Notes under the pieces: generated by a model
What the model saw: the letters and a program-made list of their open reading frames with translations, nothing else
Told to the model about the DNA's origin: nothing
Database searches by the model: none
Translations under genes and position numbers: made by a program
DNA from: Opitutia bacterium
GTDB lineage: Bacteria > Verrucomicrobiota > Verrucomicrobiia > Opitutales > Seribacteraceae
Reading direction: 5' to 3'
DNA: 8,140 nucleotides
Assembly (NCBI GenBank): GCA_018646565.1
Contig: JABGUO010000211.1
Location: 1 to 8,140 of the forward strand
Shown: positions 7,005 through 8,140 of the stretch, in pieces
How positions within the stretch are numbered: the stretch's first letter is position 1
Layout of the letters: each line of letters begins with the position of its first letter

Positions 7005-8039
7005 CTAGTTTAACAAGGAAGAATCGTTGTAAAGACGTAAACTACCCTCTGCGTTACCGGTTAATGTTACAGTAGATGTGGTGGAAACAGAATTTGTAGT
7101 TGAAATTGTCTCATCCTTGGCACGCAAGAAATGAATCCCCAATCCACCGGCTTTGGGAGTCGGGTTAGAGGCACTCCAAATTTCATTAGTATTGTAAAAA
7201 TTGAGAGTAAAAATTGCTGTCCTGTTCGTAGTAGTAGTAATTTTATCGGATTCGTAAACCGCACTAAGGGCGTAGCCATTTGCATCGGTCAAATTGTAAG
7301 AGTTGGTGACATTTTCTTCGAATAAGGTAAGTCGTCCTTCGGAATCACTTATCCTATCATAATCATAAGTTCCTGAAATCACATTTCCGCTCGAATCAGT
7401 GGTCGAGTATGAGGAATTAGATGCAATACTTAATGTGCTTACACTTCCATCCAAATTAATGAACACCAACTGTTTTCCGACAACATAACTTGTCCACTCG
7501 GCAAGTGTGGGCGAACGATTGGAGTCTCCACCAACAAATTCAGGTAAGTTCGCAGTATTTAATCCAGAATTTGGCACAGAGGGAGGATTGACCGTAAATT
7601 GTCCGGTCATTGCAGGCAATGGAACATCATCTCCAAGTGTGGGGGCGATAGAAAATTGATCAATTAATTGATCGCCATCTAGATCCACCCAACCCGTTAA
7701 TACTAAAACAAGATCTTCCCCAAATGAGGAATCCGTGGGAGAAATAGTGACTGTTATTGTATCTCCACCTTTAGTTGCTGTGTAGGGTGCCGTAATCGCT
7801 CCATCCGTTGGTTTGGGGAAAGTACTTTCGATGGCCAAAGTGTTGTCGTAGATACATTCGCTTGCAGTTGTGAATCGAATTACTGGATTAAAAGCAATTT
7901 CGGACCCGACCAGTTCCACTACCCCGGGTGCGGTAGAAGTAGTGCTTGATGATGTTGAGTCCCCTCCCCCATTACATGCAAAAAGGGTGAGTGTAAAAAC
8001 TGCCGGCAGGATTTGGTTTATAAAGTGTTTGGCTCTTAT
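7005..8039 (-). CDS. Secreted lipoprotein of unknown function; start codon non-standard or lost
   Basis: I do not recognise this protein. Its frame is open from the stop TAA at 8046-8048 to the TAG at 7005-7007. Upstream of a GTG at 7919 it still encodes a textbook lipoprotein signal: a basic RAKHFINQ, hydrophobic ILPAVFTLTLF and lipobox LFAC (Cys codon 7974-7976), then a flexible Gly/Ser/Thr linker (NGGGDSTSSSTTSTAPG). No ATG, GTG or TTG lies between that stop and the signal. The coordinates therefore assume an ATA at 8037-8039 (344 residues); a GTG start at 7919 would give 304 residues but lose the signal. The mature part is beta-rich and poor in Lys/Arg. It has one DLDGDQLID segment (about residues 119-127), matching the Asp-rich calcium loop of dockerin or thrombospondin type 3 repeats, and a C-terminal half rich in Thr, Ser, Asn and Tyr. 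Probably anchored to the outer membrane or surface. It ends 140 bp before the exporter operon. Confidence 0.7.
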   Translation of the reverse strand: MRAKHFINQILPAVFTLTLFACNGGGDSTSSSTTSTAPGVVELVGSEIAFNPVIRFTTASECIYDNTLAIESTFPKPTDGAITAPYTATKGGDTITVTISPTDSSFGEDLVLVLTGWVDLDGDQLIDQFSIAPTLGDDVPLPAMTGQFTVNPPSVPNSGLNTANLPEFVGGDSNRSPTLAEWTSYVVGKQLVFINLDGSVSTLSIASNSSYSTTDSSGNVISGTYDYDRISDSEGRLTLFEENVTNSYNLTDANGYALSAVYESDKITTTTNRTAIFTLNFYNTNEIWSASNPTPKAGGLGIHFLRAKDETISTTNSVSTTSTVTLTGNAEGSLRLYNDSSLLN

Positions 8040-8044
8040 AGAAT

Positions 8045-8076
8045 ATTACAAAGCAATAAGAGATTACATCTGTCAA
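8045..8076 (-). promoter_or_regulatory. Weak promoter-like pair upstream of the lipoprotein
   Basis: On the minus strand a perfect TTGACA (8076-8071) is followed after 20 nt by TGTAAT (8050-8045, five of six to TATAAT). The spacing is longer than the preferred 16-18 nt, so strength is doubtful. If used, the transcript would start very close to the ATA at 8039, leaving almost no 5' leader. Confidence 0.2.
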
Positions 8077-8103
8077 ATTAGATTTCATGTTGATACCTAA
8101 ATA

Positions 8104-8135
8104 CTACGAATGTATAAATTTCATATTACTCCTTT
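8104..8135 (-). other. Six-codon mini-ORF with a strong Shine-Dalgarno
   Basis: At the right edge the minus strand has AAAGGAG (8135-8129), a 4-nt spacer and ATG (8124), encoding MKFIHS before a TAG at 8106-8104. It is the best ribosome binding site near the lipoprotein but is not in its frame, and neither alternative frame stays open into the signal peptide. It may be a leader peptide, the relic of an older start, or chance. Confidence 0.25.
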
Positions 8136-8140
8136 AAATC

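Noticed and set aside
7658..7673. Perfect 16-bp palindrome GATCAATTAATTGATC
   Set aside because: It lies inside the lipoprotein coding region, where it encodes DQLIDQ; AT-rich and isolated, with no partner copy in the window.
8020..8088. ATG at 8088 as the lipoprotein start through a frameshift
   Set aside because: It is in another frame; a shift would give an oddly long, non-basic leader before the signal, whereas ATA 8039 gives a signal peptide of normal length.

Overview
The window looks like the chromosome of a Gram-negative bacterium with an A+T-leaning genome. Two lipoprotein signal peptides, a TolC-type outer-membrane channel and a periplasmic adaptor all imply an outer membrane. The taxon cannot be fixed from the sequence. 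The Ser/Thr/Gly-rich, beta-rich secreted lipoprotein would suit the PVC/Verrucomicrobiota group, but that is only a guess. No rRNA, tRNA, CRISPR array, transposase or integrase is visible.

Layout. At the left edge (1-205, + strand) is the 3' end of a DedA/YqaA-type membrane protein. Everything else lies on the minus strand and converges on it. In transcription order, right to left: a secreted lipoprotein (about 8039-7005) with no standard start codon; a 140-bp gap with short repeated and inverted motifs; a four-gene tripartite ABC exporter (TolC-like outer-membrane lipoprotein 6864-5545, HlyD-like membrane-fusion protein 5555-4344, ABC ATPase 4310-3636, FtsX/MacB-like permease 3697-2549); a two-domain ABC-F protein (2468-855); and a type II thymidine kinase, tdk (812-219).

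How the genes work together. The four exporter genes contain every part of a MacAB-TolC-like machine. The ATPase and a four-helix permease sit in the inner membrane, the adaptor bridges the periplasm, and the channel is predicted to be lipid-anchored in the outer membrane. The genes overlap or nearly touch, so they are very probably one operon. The cargo is unknown. ABC-F and tdk follow downstream and may be read through from the same transcript, but nothing suggests that they share the exporter's function.

The points most worth a second look are the lipoprotein with an intact signal peptide but no ATG, GTG or TTG start; a GC-rich terminator-like hairpin just after the ATPase stop, inside the overlapping permease gene; the repeat cluster upstream of the exporter operon; and the poorly recognisable C-terminal part of the adaptor. 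I did not find a clearly new multi-gene system. The exporter with its divergent adaptor is the nearest candidate.
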